From the NCBI GenBank assembly GCA_030220185.1, contig JASPKZ010007294.1:485001-549000 (forward strand): DNA of 64,000 nucleotides. Reading direction: 5' to 3'. Shown one piece after another: positions 1 to 12,056 of this stretch (position 1 is its first letter; each line of letters begins with the position of its first letter). The notes below the pieces were generated by a model. It had not been told where the DNA came from. It saw only the letters and a program-made list of their open reading frames with translations, and made no database searches. The position numbers and the translations under genes are program-made. This stretch comes from Diploptera punctata (Eukaryota; Arthropoda; Insecta; Blattodea; Blaberidae).

Positions 1-108
1 TCCCGTCGCTATGTTCCGATCGCGAATTACCGACAAGATCAAAACTCTTGTGGGTTTTCTCTTGATAATTTGCGTTATTCGCCTTTTTTACTCGTACTCA
101 CTATAGGC

Positions 109-185
109 CTATATCCGTCCATCCTTCGTCAGAACTGTGCCCAAATACGTGTAAGTAATTACTTGATCCATTTTCTTTCCTTTCC
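109..185 (-). pseudogene. LINE reverse-transcriptase C-terminal scrap
   Basis: The minus strand reads MDQVITYTYLGTVLTKDGRI, matching the conserved 'YLG..lt.dG' block after the RT domain of RTE-like proteins. Neighbouring sequence is not recognisable. Confidence 0.4.
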
Positions 186-635
186 GTTCTTTACTCTTTC
201 TTATTGCCGTTATTGTTATTTTTAGACGTAGCAGGCAGATGTTGGTGATGGATAATTGAAGGCAAGAAAAAAAAAGATTAAGTTCCTGGAGGAACAAATG
301 TGTGACTAGGCAGTGTGAGAAACGTTACGGTAGCTGGGACTATTGTTGATGGGTCCTTTTCAAAAAGCGCGAGGAGTAAAGGCACGTGCTACGCGTGGAA
401 GAAGAGGGAGGGAGATAAAAAGAAAGCGTGGCCCTCGAAAAGCCGTTAAAAGACAAGTCGTGATCGTGCATGGTGCACGGTTAAACATGTGTTCAGACAC
501 ACCGCTTGCACATTTTGAATTTGAGAACTATTATCATCTCACTTCACACACATAGTCAGATATGTAATCCAATTTTTCGTTATACCTAGAGTAACAACAA
601 TTTATATGACTCTTATAGACCTATTGTACGCTGAG

Positions 636-1047
636 AGGGCACGCCGTACTGTAATACGCTACAATCCTGATAAATCGAGGGTTGAGTCCCGCAAGAGTCA
701 GAATGTTTAAACTGACCCATAACTTATGGTGACACCATGGCACAGGGTCGACTCAGCCTCTAACGGAAAGTAATACCAGATGCTTGTTCTGGACGTAAAG
801 GCGGCCGTCATGCAGGGCTGACAACCCGGCTGTTATTAAGTTCAATTGTCTAGAAGAAGTATGTATATATGGACCTTGTGACTTTATAACGGGCTTATCT
901 GAACCATTTTACAATTCAGTGGCTCCATTTCTTCGTGATAATAGTTTGTAGAGTTCCTAAGTAGGCCTAGTTGCTGTTTCAAGACGTTAAACAAAGACCC
1001 CAGGTGTCTTTTATGGTCTGTAGTGGGAACACTTTACCTTTACTTTT
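636..1047 (+). mobile_element. SINE-B, old, internally expanded
   Basis: GGCACGCCGTACTGTAATAC begins the decayed head, and box B GGTTGAGTCCC is present. The body runs to about 860 and the 3' end resumes at about 995-1047 (GGTCTGTAGTGGGAACAC). The intervening 135 bp carry one arm of the 950-987/2237-2272 inverted repeat. Confidence 0.65.
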
Positions 1048-1805
1048 TTATTGGCCTATAGGCTGAGATGGGATATTTAAATAGCCTGAGATTATTTCAA
1101 TTAAATTATGATTTGCTAACGAGATGAGCAGAACCTGTTGATTTAAGGATGAATTGCATCGAGGTTGGATAGGAAAGTTACACCATCATTTAGGCCGGAT
1201 TGCTGGACTAGTAGGCCTACTTAGTGTCGTAGCTATAGTACGAGTTCAGTTCCAGGCGTTAGATAATCGATTTTCTCTAAAAGGAATTGTCCACATTCCA
1301 ACATGTTCTAGGTGTGGGTGAATGTTTTCTGTGTAATGTGCCTGTTTCAAATACGTGTAATAGTAAAGAAAGAAAACGAGAAAGTATAACAAAGGCAATC
1401 AAATAATAAAAAAGTAAAACAAGTCGGTGTAAAACGAGAAACGCAGGGCTAGTAAAAATAATAAATATGAGTTTTTTATCAGTATACAGGAAAAAAAACA
1501 ATAAAAATAGACTACATACAAATTATTACAGACTTGTTGCTACTAGAAGAGCAGAGGGAAAATATTTAGGATTAAGGGTGGCCAATCTATAGACTTAATA
1601 ATATGCCTAACAAATATATATTGACAAAAGTTTTAATCTAAACTGATATTTTGTATAAGTTTCAATGAAATATTTACATAGGATTAAAAGAAGACCTAAA
1701 ATTAAAAATAATTTTAAAGTCGTTCAATTCTACCTATAGGGCCTAATTTACACTTTTCTATTTTCTTGGATCATAGCATAATTTTACATTTCTTACACTT
1801 TTTTA
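1048..1805. other. No recognisable gene
   Basis: AT-rich, with one TAGGCCTA at 1212-1219. No ORF or repeat that I recognise. The stretch 186-635 before SINE-B is similar. Confidence 0.5.
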
Positions 1806-2127
1806 AATCGAAAATATATAATATTTTTATTCTCCCAGCTGCGAAACATGTATACGTATACTCTTACTTTAAGAGAGGAGAATATATTACGAGTATTTGA
1901 GAATAAAGTTGTTAGGAAAATTTTTAGAACAAAGATAAATTAGCAGATAAGGCGAATGGCAGTGATCTTTATGGGAAACCAGATTTAATAAGAACAGTTT
2001 AATTAAAGCCTAGACTGCGATGGTCAGGACATGTGGCAGTAATTGGGAATGAAACGAGCATGGAAAACGTAGCTGTATGGAGAGCATTTGTCCGCGCGGC
2101 ATTGAACCTACAGATTCGATAGTGTTA
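1806..2127 (+). pseudogene. RTE-A 3' fragment, decayed
   Basis: The plus strand matches the C-terminal end of the RTE-A ORF: GCGAAACATG, the TTTAAGAGAGG region, CTGCGATGGTCAGGACATGTGGC and the terminal 'gtccgcgcggcattgaacct' segment. Stops, frameshifts and an internal deletion near 2062 show it is dead. Confidence 0.75.
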
Positions 2128-2709
2128 TAGAGTGTTCGTTCAGGTAATGGATTTAAGTCGTCAAAATTTTAAAGTTTTCTATTCGAGAAGAGGGGAGGGC
2201 AGCGGTCACTAACCTCATAATTATAGGAGGTACACATTTGTTTAACGTCTTGAAACAGCAACTACTTAGGAAATCTATAAAATATATAAGTTACTATAGG
2301 TCTGGATGTTACGAAATTTTCTTAAAATTCACATTACATAATATATATAAACTTAGGCTATAAAATGATGAAGGCCTAAGTATAAGTATACCTATAGTAT
2401 ACTATAGACCAAACTTAAAAATTATATATTAAATAGTTTAGATTTTGAGATTTTTTTCAAAACGTTTATTTCCTCAATTCTATTTATTAGATCTAAGTTC
2501 ATCGTTTAAAAATCCATGAAACAGGAAGTGGATATTTCATATAGTAGTTCCCAACCTCAAAATGCATAGTGTGGACTACTTCTTCATGTATTCATTTCCA
2601 AGAGGTCGTGAAAAAACTGTAAGAAGGCATTTGATAGTTGATTTACCACAGGCTCGGGCGTCTAGTCAGTGTGAGATACTCTTTGTATAGGCCTACAGTT
2701 TTCTATATA

Positions 2710-3103
2710 CACCGTGCCCAGGCAAATATGATATCATACTTTAAACTACTACTACGTCGCTTTGGATGATCTTATCTAAGTGAAATTGGTGACAATCAAA
2801 AGAGAAACTCAAAAAGTTTTTGTTATACCTCATTGACATTGAATGTGGCCCCCACGAGTGACGCTGCAGACATTCACATTTAACCTGACTGCAAAATATC
2901 CAACAATGAGCCATTATTGACCACAAAAAACATGATTAAATTTAGTTTAGTTTCTGTATTGTTTGTCCATTATTCTCCATTGTTAACATGCACAAAACTT
3001 TTTGAGTTTCTCTTTTGATTGTCACCAATTTCATTTAGATACGATAGATTATCCAAAGCGACGTAGCAGTAATTTAAAGTATGATTCTATATTTGTGGAC
3101 ACA

Positions 3104-3106
<3 letters not shown>
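2710..3106. mobile_element. MITE-1, TA-flanked
   Basis: Inverted repeats of about 115 bp begin CACCGTG on the left and end CACAGTG on the right. They include CGTCGCTTTGGAT and ATTGGTGACAATCAAAAGAG with its complement. TA duplications lie at 2708-2709 and 3107-3108. No coding capacity. TA targeting suggests a Tc1/mariner-type mobiliser. A (TA)n array follows directly. Confidence 0.75.

Positions 3107-3156
<50 letters not shown>
3107..3156. repeat. (TA)n array
   Basis: About 25 TA units between MITE-1 and SINE-A. A second array (3509-3531) follows SINE-A. Confidence 0.95.
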
Positions 3157-3158
<2 letters not shown>

Positions 3159-3168
3159 TCTATATATA

Positions 3169-3503
3169 TTCATCCATAGTAATTCTGCCCGAAGGCAGGT
3201 CCTTCACTGCAAACATAGCATTTTCATGCTATGCTTGCAGCTTTTTACTAGGGTAAGTGTGGTAGCTTCCAGTTGTTTTCCACACAGGTGAAGGATGGTG
3301 ATTATGATGATAATGATAAGGATGATGATGATGGTGGTATGATTTCGGGGACCGTTTTGGCCTTAAAGTTTTCCTGAGATTTGTCATACAGGTGAGGAAA
3401 AACCCCGATGAAACCTCACCCAGAAAAACTGCCCCGACCGGGGATCGAACCCCGGCCCGCTGCGTGACAAGGCAGCACGCTACCTCGAGACCACAGCGGT
3501 GGA
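3169..3503 (-). mobile_element. SINE-A, full length, with two tetraloop hairpins at its 3' end
   Basis: The minus-strand head is tRNA-like: CCACCGCTGTGGTCTCGAGG (box A region), then GGGTTCGATCCCCGG (box B). The 3' region folds as CATAGCAT-GAAA-ATGCTATG and as CTGCC-TTCG-GGCAG. (TA)n lies on both sides, so the target was probably a TA array and the duplication cannot be delimited. Confidence 0.82.
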
Positions 3504-4044
3504 CATATGTATATATATATATATATATACATAAACGGCACAGTGGGATACTAAGCATTTTACGTCACCAGTACATTTCTACTATAAGATACGCAATTCG
3601 AAGGACACGGCACTGAACTGGTTTGTATTTTCTCTTATTTATAGTCAGTAGGACAATGTTTGTGTTAGCATATCGGCACTCTGAGAGCAAATAAACCCCC
3701 ACCACTGATTTACTACAACCATCTGATCGTCAGCAGGCTAAATACAAAGACAAATTACTCTCATTTACGAAATCAAAAAAGACAGTATTGTTTGTAGTAA
3801 CTTTTTGAAATATTTGATTGTAATTAATTTAATTAATTTAACGACGTTCTTACAATTAATGACGATACCGGCACTTACGTACGTGTATCGTGTCAACTTT
3901 TCATTCATGCACAATGCGTGTGTCAATTTAGTCAGCATGAGCTCTGGAGAAGCTGTTCTACAGCAGCCGGGGATAAGGTGTCCTCCAACCCACAACACAG
4001 TCCATCCCCTATTTATCCAAATTTTCTTCTAAGCTAGAAACATA

Positions 4045-4700
4045 TTAAATGGGAATGGACACTTAACAATAAATTAAACAAATTTTGAAGAAATGCCGCA
4101 ATTCAAATAGCAATAAAATACAGAAAGAAATTAAACATAGGGTAAATTCTGGAAATGCATGCTATTATGCATTACAAGTGCTCTTGCCATATAAACTTAC
4201 CTAAAAAATATTAAAGTAAAAATATCTATAGCCTAAAACGGCAATTCCTTCGGTTATATTATGTAGATCCGAAACATGGTATTTTAGTTAAAATGAAGGA
4301 GAGAAAAAATGCGAGTAATTGAGAGTAAAATACTTAGGAAAAATTTTGGACCAAAGAGAGACGAACAAACAGGCGAATGGAGAAAAGTGTAACTTATGGG
4401 CCTAATGGTAATAGTAAGCTGCATGAAAATAGACTTAAAAAGAGGAGTTCGGTTTCGAAAACAGCGATGGGCAGAATATCTGGTTTGAATGGGGGAATTA
4501 AAGAAAACACTTATTGTAGAAAAACATGTGAGAAAGCGTCCAGTAGGTAGCCAATAATGAGGTGTGTGTATTAACATCATTAACTATGATTTGAGGGCCC
4601 CGAAGAATATAGAAATGCTTGGAAAATATTTCCTCAGATAGGGATATGAGGAGATCCCATGTCCGCGCGAATATCAACGCCCGGGTTTGATAACGTCATT
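4045..4700 (+). pseudogene. RTE-A 3' fragment, decayed
   Basis: From AATGGACACTTAACAA to GTCCGCGCGAATAT this follows the last third of the RTE-A ORF in order, with many substitutions and indels. A TAGCCTA block at about 4226 sits where the intact copy reads TATAAAAC. Confidence 0.75.
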
Positions 4701-4994
4701 TAATTAGTAGCTCAAATTTTAAGATTAAAGTATTAATTAGTATTAGAGACCACGTATTTTCATTAGTCAGATCAAGGGCATACTGGAGTGTCAATACTCT
4801 TTCCCCTTATCTCTTAAACTCAGTGCAGAATTGCATAATGTAACGCGAGAAAATAACCCACGCAATTCCTCATACCTTACAACTGGATTCAATGTGGCAG
4901 TGACCGTGATCTGACTAATGAAAATATTTGCATTCATAATGATGCTGCCTCGAGGCGATGCCTCTCGCAGATATACTGTATTAAGGGAATTAAA

Positions 4995-5235
4995 CTAAAT
5001 TATTCTGGTTAAAAAACTTCCCACTAGGGAAGCACCCATGTCCCACAATGTGACGAACGGGGATCAGTTAATCAAGAACTAGCGGCTCTTGGTTGAGAAA
5101 GTATAACGGCTGTGGAATTGGCATTCTGGCCATATGTGACTTCTGTACTGGACAGTTGTTCATCCACCTCTGTAAGTGGCACTTGTGGATGTGAGGCTGA
5201 TATTCCAAGAGTCTGTCCCACCACGGAGAGAGGAG
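4995..5235 (+). mobile_element. SINE-F-like repeat
   Basis: Shares CTTGTGGATGTGAGGC and 'ccaccacgga' with the end of the 33.4-kb repeat, and AGAACTAGCGGCTCTTGGTT upstream. Family assignment is tentative. Confidence 0.35.
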
Positions 5236-5849
5236 TAAGTTTTTTCTTTCTAAAATAGATACATGCCCTAAACGAAGTTTTATTCTTACTTATGTATTTA
5301 TTTTAATGGATTTTTCTCATGTCTATGAACATAAAAGAATATAAAAATAATTAAACTGAAAAAATGTTTACTCCTGTTAGGCAATCTAATAGGCCTACTA
5401 ATATAATTTGCATTTGTACGCCAATACCGTAGACTCTAATAATATGTTTAATGAAATCATTTCAATAGGTCTGTATGAAGTAGATGAAGTTTCACATATT
5501 TTTTATAAATTCGGAAATAAATTGTTTTCAAAGGAAAACAGCTTTAAGGTATGGGAATGGCCTCTCTGCTCAGTGCGCGATTTCACTTGTGCACGTTTAA
5601 GCCTACTTCACATTAAGTCACATTTTATTCATAGAAGTCACTTAAAACACAATTAACAATTGTATTTTATAATATTGTTTAAAATTTCTCTTTTGCATAA
5701 CTTATCATTAAAGGAGTAAATCAGTAAAAATCCAAGGATTAATTCCTTCGTGAGAGAATTGAAGCCGTAGATCAGGAGTTTGAAGATTTTCAGACTCATA
5801 AAAACCTTAATCTGAAAAAAGAGGCGTCTAAACAAAATGTACCGATTTT

Positions 5850-6010
5850 GTAGCAACCAAATAATACCTTATTTGCTATTAGATGTCGCTTGAGGCGAAT
5901 GCCGACCACATGTCACCCATGACATCTTTACGGAAAAAAGCGTAACTAAATCAGATTGGTATGAATCCCCAATGGCGAGGCCAGGACCCGACTTGGGCTG
6001 TAAGAGCTAT
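5850..6010 (+). mobile_element. SINE-E 3' part
   Basis: AATACCTTATTTGCTATTAG, then GCTTGAGGCGAATGCCGACC and GTAACTAAATCAGATTGG parallel the 3' third of SINE-E. No head is present. Confidence 0.5.
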
Positions 6011-6304
6011 GGGATGCAGGATTAGAAGTAAATCACTAGGTTTACAGAGTGAATTTTTTAAACTATATTCGATACATTAGAATTCTATTGTACTGTTTTA
6101 ATTTCATTTTTCGTTGATTGTAATTCATTCATTATAATGCAATTCCAAATTTTCGTTTTATGCCAATGTCAAATTATAATGATGCTTTTAGTCTGCATTT
6201 ATTAAATGTTGCTGCGAGGGTTTACTGAAAAGCGTTGCAGAACTCATTAAAAATATATATATTTGTGTCTGTGTGTGTAGGCCTAGATAAGTTATACTGT
6301 TTCT

Positions 6305-6450
6305 GAGGTGAATTCATGAGGTTTCCTGACTAGCATTCGAGGAATCCCCGAGTTCGATTCTCTGCATACGTAATATTTAAATGGAATCGGAAGTGGCCTC
6401 ATTCAGCCTCGTGAGGGCAGTTGAGTAACACTTTTCATAAGAAGTAATTA
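6305..6450 (+). mobile_element. tRNA-like SINE fragment, family not assigned
   Basis: CCCCGAGTTCGATTCTCTGC is a box B-like stretch at about 6345-6365. CCTCATTCAGCCTCGTGAGG follows. No second copy was found in the window. Confidence 0.35.
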
Positions 6451-7052
6451 AGTCAGCTTAATAAAACAAATTAAGTTTGAAGGATTGCTCCCCCGCATAA
6501 TCACTTCCCTCGCTGGAGTGTCTTTCTTATACTAATTTAATTGGCTTTGCCTCAGTGAGCTGCCACGTCACATTTAATTTGTTTAGTTAAATAATTAGGC
6601 TATCACCGGGCTGATAATTCATTTTGATTACACATAGAAAATCCAGAATGACGAATTACGAAAAAACACGTTCGCCAAAAATTAATAATTAAAAAATATA
6701 ATTAGGTCTAATAGGCTATAGGCTATGTATTCCATAAAACAAATACTTTTCTCGATAATGACGATAACTGCATCAACTGTGCACTGTTTCTGACCGGAGT
6801 GCAATCAATACATTTAGAGATGTAGGCCTAACACGTAAGGCTTGGAAAATATAAACACACGTTTAACGATATTTTAAATCTATTATGGTTGATCATTTGA
6901 ATTTCATATGTCAATTCAGCATCATTCTTTTTTATATGTATTTGTCATGTACCGTATTAATGCTATTAATCCAGCTATTAAAGTGTCCACATCAATGACA
7001 GTGAAAAAGCAATTACCTAATACTTCAAATTGGTTTAAGATATATAGCTATA

Positions 7053-7478
7053 CAGGGTGTAACATATCTCAACGGGAAAATTTCAGGAATGAGTTCCTCA
7101 TATGGAGAGAATAAAAAACATGGGTCCGGAAATTGATAATTCCAGAGTAATTCGAACTTTTATGAATGTTAGGTTATTAAGGTTTACAGTAGTTATTGAC
7201 AGTCTGTTGTAGGCTGCTGTGATGTAGGCCTACACAAATGAAGAATATGCCTGTATTGAGGCACAAGGAGGTCACTTTGAACATTTCATCTGACAGAACA
7301 GAGCGCTCCAACAAGTCCCTTGCATTTTTGTCGCCATGTACTAACATTCATAAAAATTCGAATAATTAGGCCTATGTAATTATCAATTTCCGGACCCATG
7401 TTGTAATACACCTTTTTTATTCTCTCCATATGAGGAACACATTTCTGAAATTTTGCCGTTGAGTTATGTTACACTCTG
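7053..7478. mobile_element. MITE-2, CAGGGTGTAAC termini
   Basis: The left end is CAGGGTGTAACATA and the right is the complement TATGTTACACTCTG, with TA on both sides. Arms of about 130 bp include GGGTCCGGAAATTGATAAT. One arm carries TAGGCCTA (7367-7374), which the other arm lacks; without those 6 bp the arms align at equal length. Confidence 0.8.
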
Positions 7479-7483
7479 TATAT

Positions 7484-7650
7484 ATAATCCGGTCTCATGA
7501 CAGCTGCCGCCGTCTTCCGGAAACCAAACGCCATTCCTCTCTGTCCATCCATTCATCTTCCTCCAATCCTCCGATATTCATAGCCGCTTGTACACCTTCT
7601 ATCCAAGTTTCCTTCAGTCTTCCTCTCTTCGCCCTTTCCATTGGGGGGAA
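7484..7650 (-). pseudogene. RTE-D 3' end, tail lost
   Basis: CCGGTCTCATGACAGCTGCC to CCCTTTCCATTGGGG matches the RTE-D C-terminus, including WIEGVQAAMNIGG and DREEWRLVSGRRR. It abuts the right end of a MITE, so the GAT tail is missing. Confidence 0.7.
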
Positions 7651-7699
7651 AAAATATATAGGCCTATATATGTTACAATTTAAATAATAAGCCATGCAT

Positions 7700-8985
7700 G
7701 TAGTTGGTATAAACCAAGTTTTATTTTAAGAGGTAAATTTTTAATATGTTGTCTGGACATAACCTCTTGAAGTACTGAAAGGATTCTAGTGACTAACTAA
7801 CTAACCCATAGACAATATCAAACGGGAATGATCTAACTTCTCCATACATTCCTATCCAAGCTAATATTTTCGAATCATACTTTGTACAGTGAGCAGTTTA
7901 GAAGGTGCTAGCAAACATTCATTACGTTCGTCATCGGACAGGGTTTGGCCGTTCAATAAGATTCGATGAAGAATTGTGTGGCTACATTGCGATACAATAA
8001 TTGTTTCACGGTCGCTCTCCCACATCGTTATCGTATGTTATCACAGTGAGTGTGAGGGTATCATGATGAGTTTGGACCATCGGTCCGGAAATTTTGGAGA
8101 TTTTTTTATCTCGGACTTGTAGAAGACATGTCGTCGATTTCTTAATTTTTTTATCATTCTTTATGTTTTCTTTGTGTTTTTTTCCACATTTAAATGTAGT
8201 CATTATTTCGCGTACTTAGAGTTTGTTTTTCTCTATCTTCAATCACTTTTACTTTTTCGTTTAATAACAATGATACATACGATTTAGCCATCTTTATTCC
8301 GTAAATTCAGAACGCTACCTGTGAAAGATACGTACACAATCGGTCTCAGATCTTAAACTAATTTATAATTTTTCAGTGCACTGGTTATTTGTAAGACAGA
8401 TGTCACACACCAAATATTTGTATAACGAACCTATATTTCGCAAAACGATTGTGCAGTGAGGCCGAAAGAAAATTCCAGATAGGGTAAAAACTCTACTTCA
8501 CCCGGCGCGAGCGCCAGGAATAATCACTTATTGTTAATTCGTCTAACGGAAATTCAATGAAGTGCAAACTAATTTATTTCTCTCTCTATCTTTATGCCTT
8601 ATAAACATTTTTTTATAAATTGTTTAGAAATACCCTTCCGTTTCCGCGTTGGACAGATTCCGTTTTATACAAAACAAATACACGGAAAATTACTATTATT
8701 TTACCGGGACCAATAAATTTGTTCACATTGGACAGATTTTCGCATTATTCACGTTCCGGATTAAACAAGTTTTACTGTATAACAAATTAAATATCATGAC
8801 GTTTTATCTACTTACATTGATTTATTAATGAAAATGAGCTTCATTTTTGTAATATAAGCTGCCAACTACTTGTGTGAACGTGTTTCTCAACTATTCGTAG
8901 ATTAAAATATATCATGACACAGTTAATGACTCTAGAATATATGGACTTGAATAGGAACTACTGATAGGAAATTTATGAGGTTTGA
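7700..8985. other. No recognisable gene
   Basis: Unique-looking AT-rich sequence between RTE-D and the intact RTE-A. Nothing I can assign. Confidence 0.5.
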
Positions 8986-8992
8986 GTATTAC

Positions 8993-9008
8993 TTACTTAC
9001 TTACTTAC
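8993..9008 (-). repeat. (GTAA)n 3' tail of RTE-A
   Basis: On the element strand, about four GTAA units follow the stop codon by about 10 bp. Short tandem repeats instead of poly(A) are usual at RTE 3' ends. Older copies in the window end in GTTA-type repeats instead. Confidence 0.7.
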
Positions 9009-9017
9009 TCACTGGCA

Positions 9018-12000
9018 CTATCGAACCCGTAGGTTCATGGCCGCACGGACATAAGCTCTCCATACATCCCTATCCTGAGCTAATGCTTTCCAATCATTCC
9101 CTGTATAATCTACTTCCCTCAAATCATAGTTAATGTTGTTCTCCCACCTCATTCTTGGTCTACCAACTGGGCGTTTTCCTTCTGGCTTTCCTACAAGAAG
9201 TTTCCATGCACGTCTTTCATTCCCCATACGCGCAACATGTCCTGCCCATCGCAGTCTACGGGACTTAACTGTTCTTATTATATCTGGCTTCCTATAAAGA
9301 CCATGTAGTTCATTGTTATGTAGTCTTCTCCATTCACCTGTCTGTTCATCTCTCTTTGGTCCAAAAATTTTCCTAAGAACTTTATTCTCAAATACTCGTA
9401 ATCTCCTTTCCTCCCTTAAAGTAAGAGTCCATGTTTCGCACCCATATAATATAACTGGTAGAATAATAGTTTTATATATTTTCAGCTTAACGTTTTTTGA
9501 AAGGAGTTGGGACATCAAAAGTCTCTGCAATGCATAATAGCATGCATTTCCAGAATTGAGCCTATGTTTAATTTCTTTGTGCATCTCATTCCTATTTGTG
9601 ATTATTGTTCCTAGGTATTTGAATTCAGCCAATTCCTCAAAATTTCCCTCATTTGTCATTAGCTGTCCATTTCCATTATATAATGTATTTCTACGTGTGA
9701 CCATATATTTAGTTTTACTGATATTTACTTCCAGTCCTAATTTCTTAGTGTTACTCAATAGTGTGTGCGTGTTGGCCTTTAGTATCTCCTCGCTATCGGC
9801 CAGTAGTACTACATCATCAGCATAAACTAACAGCTTATTAATACCATTCAGTTGTAAGCCTTCCTCATTCTCTAAAGATTTAATGGCATGCTCTAGTACA
9901 AAATTAAATAGTAGAGGAGATAGTGCATCTCCTTGCTTCAACCCATTCTGGATTTCAAAAGTGTCTGAAAACTGTTTGCCTACACGCACCCTACTCGTTG
10001 AGCCATTTAGACACATTCGTATAAGTCTAACTAACTTTTTAGGAATTCCGAACTCCAGCAGGATACTATATAACTTCTCCCTCTTAATTGAATCATATGC
10101 TTTTTTGAAGTCTACATATAGTTGATGTACAGTACCATTATATTCCCATTTCTTTTCTAAAATCTGTCTTATACTAAAAATCTGATCTGTTGTAGACCTG
10201 TTTCTTCTAAATGCACATTGATGATCTCCTAGAATGTCATCAATATAGGGAGTAAGTCTGCTTACTAATATATTTGTTAGAATTTTGTACGAAGTTGAAA
10301 GTAATGAGATGCCCCTGTAGTTGTTGCAATCAGTTTTATCTCCTTTCTTATAAATTGGTACGATAATTGATTCCTTCCATTCATCTGGAAGAGCTTCTTT
10401 TTCCCAAATCATACTAAGCAACCAGCGTATCTTGTCCATCAATTTTTCTCCCCCTGATTTTATCAGTTCTGCTGGGATCTCATCTGAACCTGATGCTTTA
10501 TACATCTTCAATTTTTCAATTGCCATTTCAACCTCTAATGCACTTGGCTCTGCGACTAGCATTTCTGCTGTCTGTAACTTATCCTCCTCAATGTCCTGTT
10601 CTGTATGTACATTTAATAGCTGATTAAAATAACTTTTCCATCTATTTAATATACTCTTGGAATCTGCAATCATATCCCCATTTTCATTCCGAATTATGTT
10701 TGTTCTAGCCTGAAACCCTTTCTTCTCTATACTAATTCCCTGATATAATTCTCTAATGTTCCTATTTTTTGCATTCATTTCAAGATCATTAATCTTCTCT
10801 CTCAAATATTCCCTCTTCTTACTCTTTAGTAACTTGGTGGTTTCCCGTCTAACACTACCCAATTGCTCTAAATTTACCTCATTTGGCTCGTGTAACCATT
10901 TCATTTTTGCTAGCTTTCTTTTCTTTACAATGTCGGCACATTCCTCATCAAACCATTTCTTGTTTTGCCTCTTTTTTAAACAACCAATGCTTTCTGATGC
11001 TGACAATTTAATAGTATCTCTTATAGCCTCCCATTCTTTATTTATATCAGTTTCTTCTTCGTTTGCCACATTGTCATCTGAAGATTCCAGTACTTCAAAT
11101 CTATTAGCAATTTTGATTTGGTATTCTTGCCGCATTTCATCATTTTTCAAGTTTTTTAATTCATATTTTACAGAATCATCTTTAGCGTTTGTTCCTCTCA
11201 TAAGCGATAGCCGTTGTCTGATTTTCACCTTGACCAGATGATGATCTGAATTGCAGTCTGTCCCTCTAACTGATCTAATATCAATGATGCTACTGTGCCA
11301 GCGTTTATCCACTAATACATGATCTATCTGGTTCCGAGTTTCTCCATCTGGGGACGTCCAGGTGTATTTATGAATATCCTTATGCTGAAATGTTGTGCTC
11401 TTAACAATGAGATTCTTTGATGTGGCAAATGTGACTAATCTAACCCCGTTGTCGTTACTATCTTCATGAAGACTGAATTTGCCTATTGTTGGTTTGAATA
11501 TATCTTCCCGCCCCACTTTTGCATTTAAATCTCCTAAGACAATTTTCATATGATATCGTGAAAGGCTATCAAATAAGCATTCTAATTCTTCATAGAACTC
11601 ATCCTTGATCTTGTCATCTTTATCTTCTGTGGGGGCATGTACATTTACAATTATAAAATCATGTCGTTTACCCTTTAGAATTATGTATGATATCCTATCA
11701 CTAACAAACTTAATATCTCGGATAGCGGATAGGATCCTCCTTCTGACTAAAAAACCTGTTCCAAATGCAGGTCTTTCTGCACCCCCATAGTATAATGCAA
11801 AGCTTCCTGATTCCTGACTACCTTCTCCTGGCCACCTAACTTCCTGTAAAGCGACTATATCCAAGGGCGATTTATCCAATTCCCGCGTTAATATCTCTAG
11901 TGCCCCGCTATTGTATAAAGTCCTAACATTCCATGTTCCTAGGAACATGTCCCTGTGTTTGAGCCTTTGGCATGGGTTCCCTGAAGTAGTCCCCGCCCGG

Positions 12001-12056
12001 AGAACCGAATGGGGGACTATTTGACCTCCGGAAAATTTTACCCCAGTAGAACCCAT
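9018..12056 (-). CDS. Endonuclease/reverse transcriptase of RTE-A
   Basis: This 1012-residue uninterrupted ORF encodes a protein for target-primed reverse transcription. Residues about 38-280 form an APE-type endonuclease: TWNVRTL 41-47, QE 71-72, NVHAPT 138-143, GDLNAKVG 175-182, IDHV 244-247 and SDHH 270-273. A basic linker (about 285-500) follows. The reverse transcriptase covers about 510-790: IYKKGDK 568-574, NYRGISLL 579-586, VDFKKAYD 648-655, NGLKQGDALSP 704-714 and the catalytic YADD 745-748. The C-terminal part has YLGTIIT 814-820, YGCETW 871-876, RRLRWAGHVARM 933-944 and GRPRMRW 965-971. All key acidic residues are present and there is no RNase H, as expected for RTE. The ATG at 12056 is the first methionine of the frame. 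The TAG at 9018-9020 is followed almost directly by the tail. Long frames on the opposite strand here are antisense shadows. Confidence 0.93.
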   Translation of the reverse strand: MGSTGVKFSGGQIVPHSVLRAGTTSGNPCQRLKHRDMFLGTWNVRTLYNSGALEILTRELDKSPLDIVALQEVRWPGEGSQESGSFALYYGGAERPAFGTGFLVRRRILSAIRDIKFVSDRISYIILKGKRHDFIIVNVHAPTEDKDDKIKDEFYEELECLFDSLSRYHMKIVLGDLNAKVGREDIFKPTIGKFSLHEDSNDNGVRLVTFATSKNLIVKSTTFQHKDIHKYTWTSPDGETRNQIDHVLVDKRWHSSIIDIRSVRGTDCNSDHHLVKVKIRQRLSLMRGTNAKDDSVKYELKNLKNDEMRQEYQIKIANRFEVLESSDDNVANEEETDINKEWEAIRDTIKLSASESIGCLKKRQNKKWFDEECADIVKKRKLAKMKWLHEPNEVNLEQLGSVRRETTKLLKSKKREYLREKINDLEMNAKNRNIRELYQGISIEKKGFQARTNIIRNENGDMIADSKSILNRWKSYFNQLLNVHTEQDIEEDKLQTAEMLVAEPSALEVEMAIEKLKMYKASGSDEIPAELIKSGGEKLMDKIRWLLSMIWEKEALPDEWKESIIVPIYKKGDKTDCNNYRGISLLSTSYKILTNILVSRLTPYIDDILGDHQCAFRRNRSTTDQIFSIRQILEKKWEYNGTVHQLYVDFKKAYDSIKREKLYSILLEFGIPKKLVRLIRMCLNGSTSRVRVGKQFSDTFEIQNGLKQGDALSPLLFNFVLEHAIKSLENEEGLQLNGINKLLVYADDVVLLADSEEILKANTHTLLSNTKKLGLEVNISKTKYMVTRRNTLYNGNGQLMTNEGNFEELAEFKYLGTIITNRNEMHKEIKHRLNSGNACYYALQRLLMSQLLSKNVKLKIYKTIILPVILYGCETWTLTLREERRLRVFENKVLRKIFGPKRDEQTGEWRRLHNNELHGLYRKPDIIRTVKSRRLRWAGHVARMGNERRAWKLLVGKPEGKRPVGRPRMRWENNINYDLREVDYTGNDWKALAQDRDVWRAYVRAAMNLRVR

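Noticed and set aside
343..555. Very basic 70-codon frame (RGRRGREIKRKRGPRKAVKR)
   Set aside because: No recognisable family and no supporting gene context. Composition alone can give this.
9313..11790. Open frames on the plus strand across the intact RTE-A ORF (for example 10756-11241)
   Set aside because: They are antisense to a full-length EN/RT ORF with all motifs and show no motif of their own.
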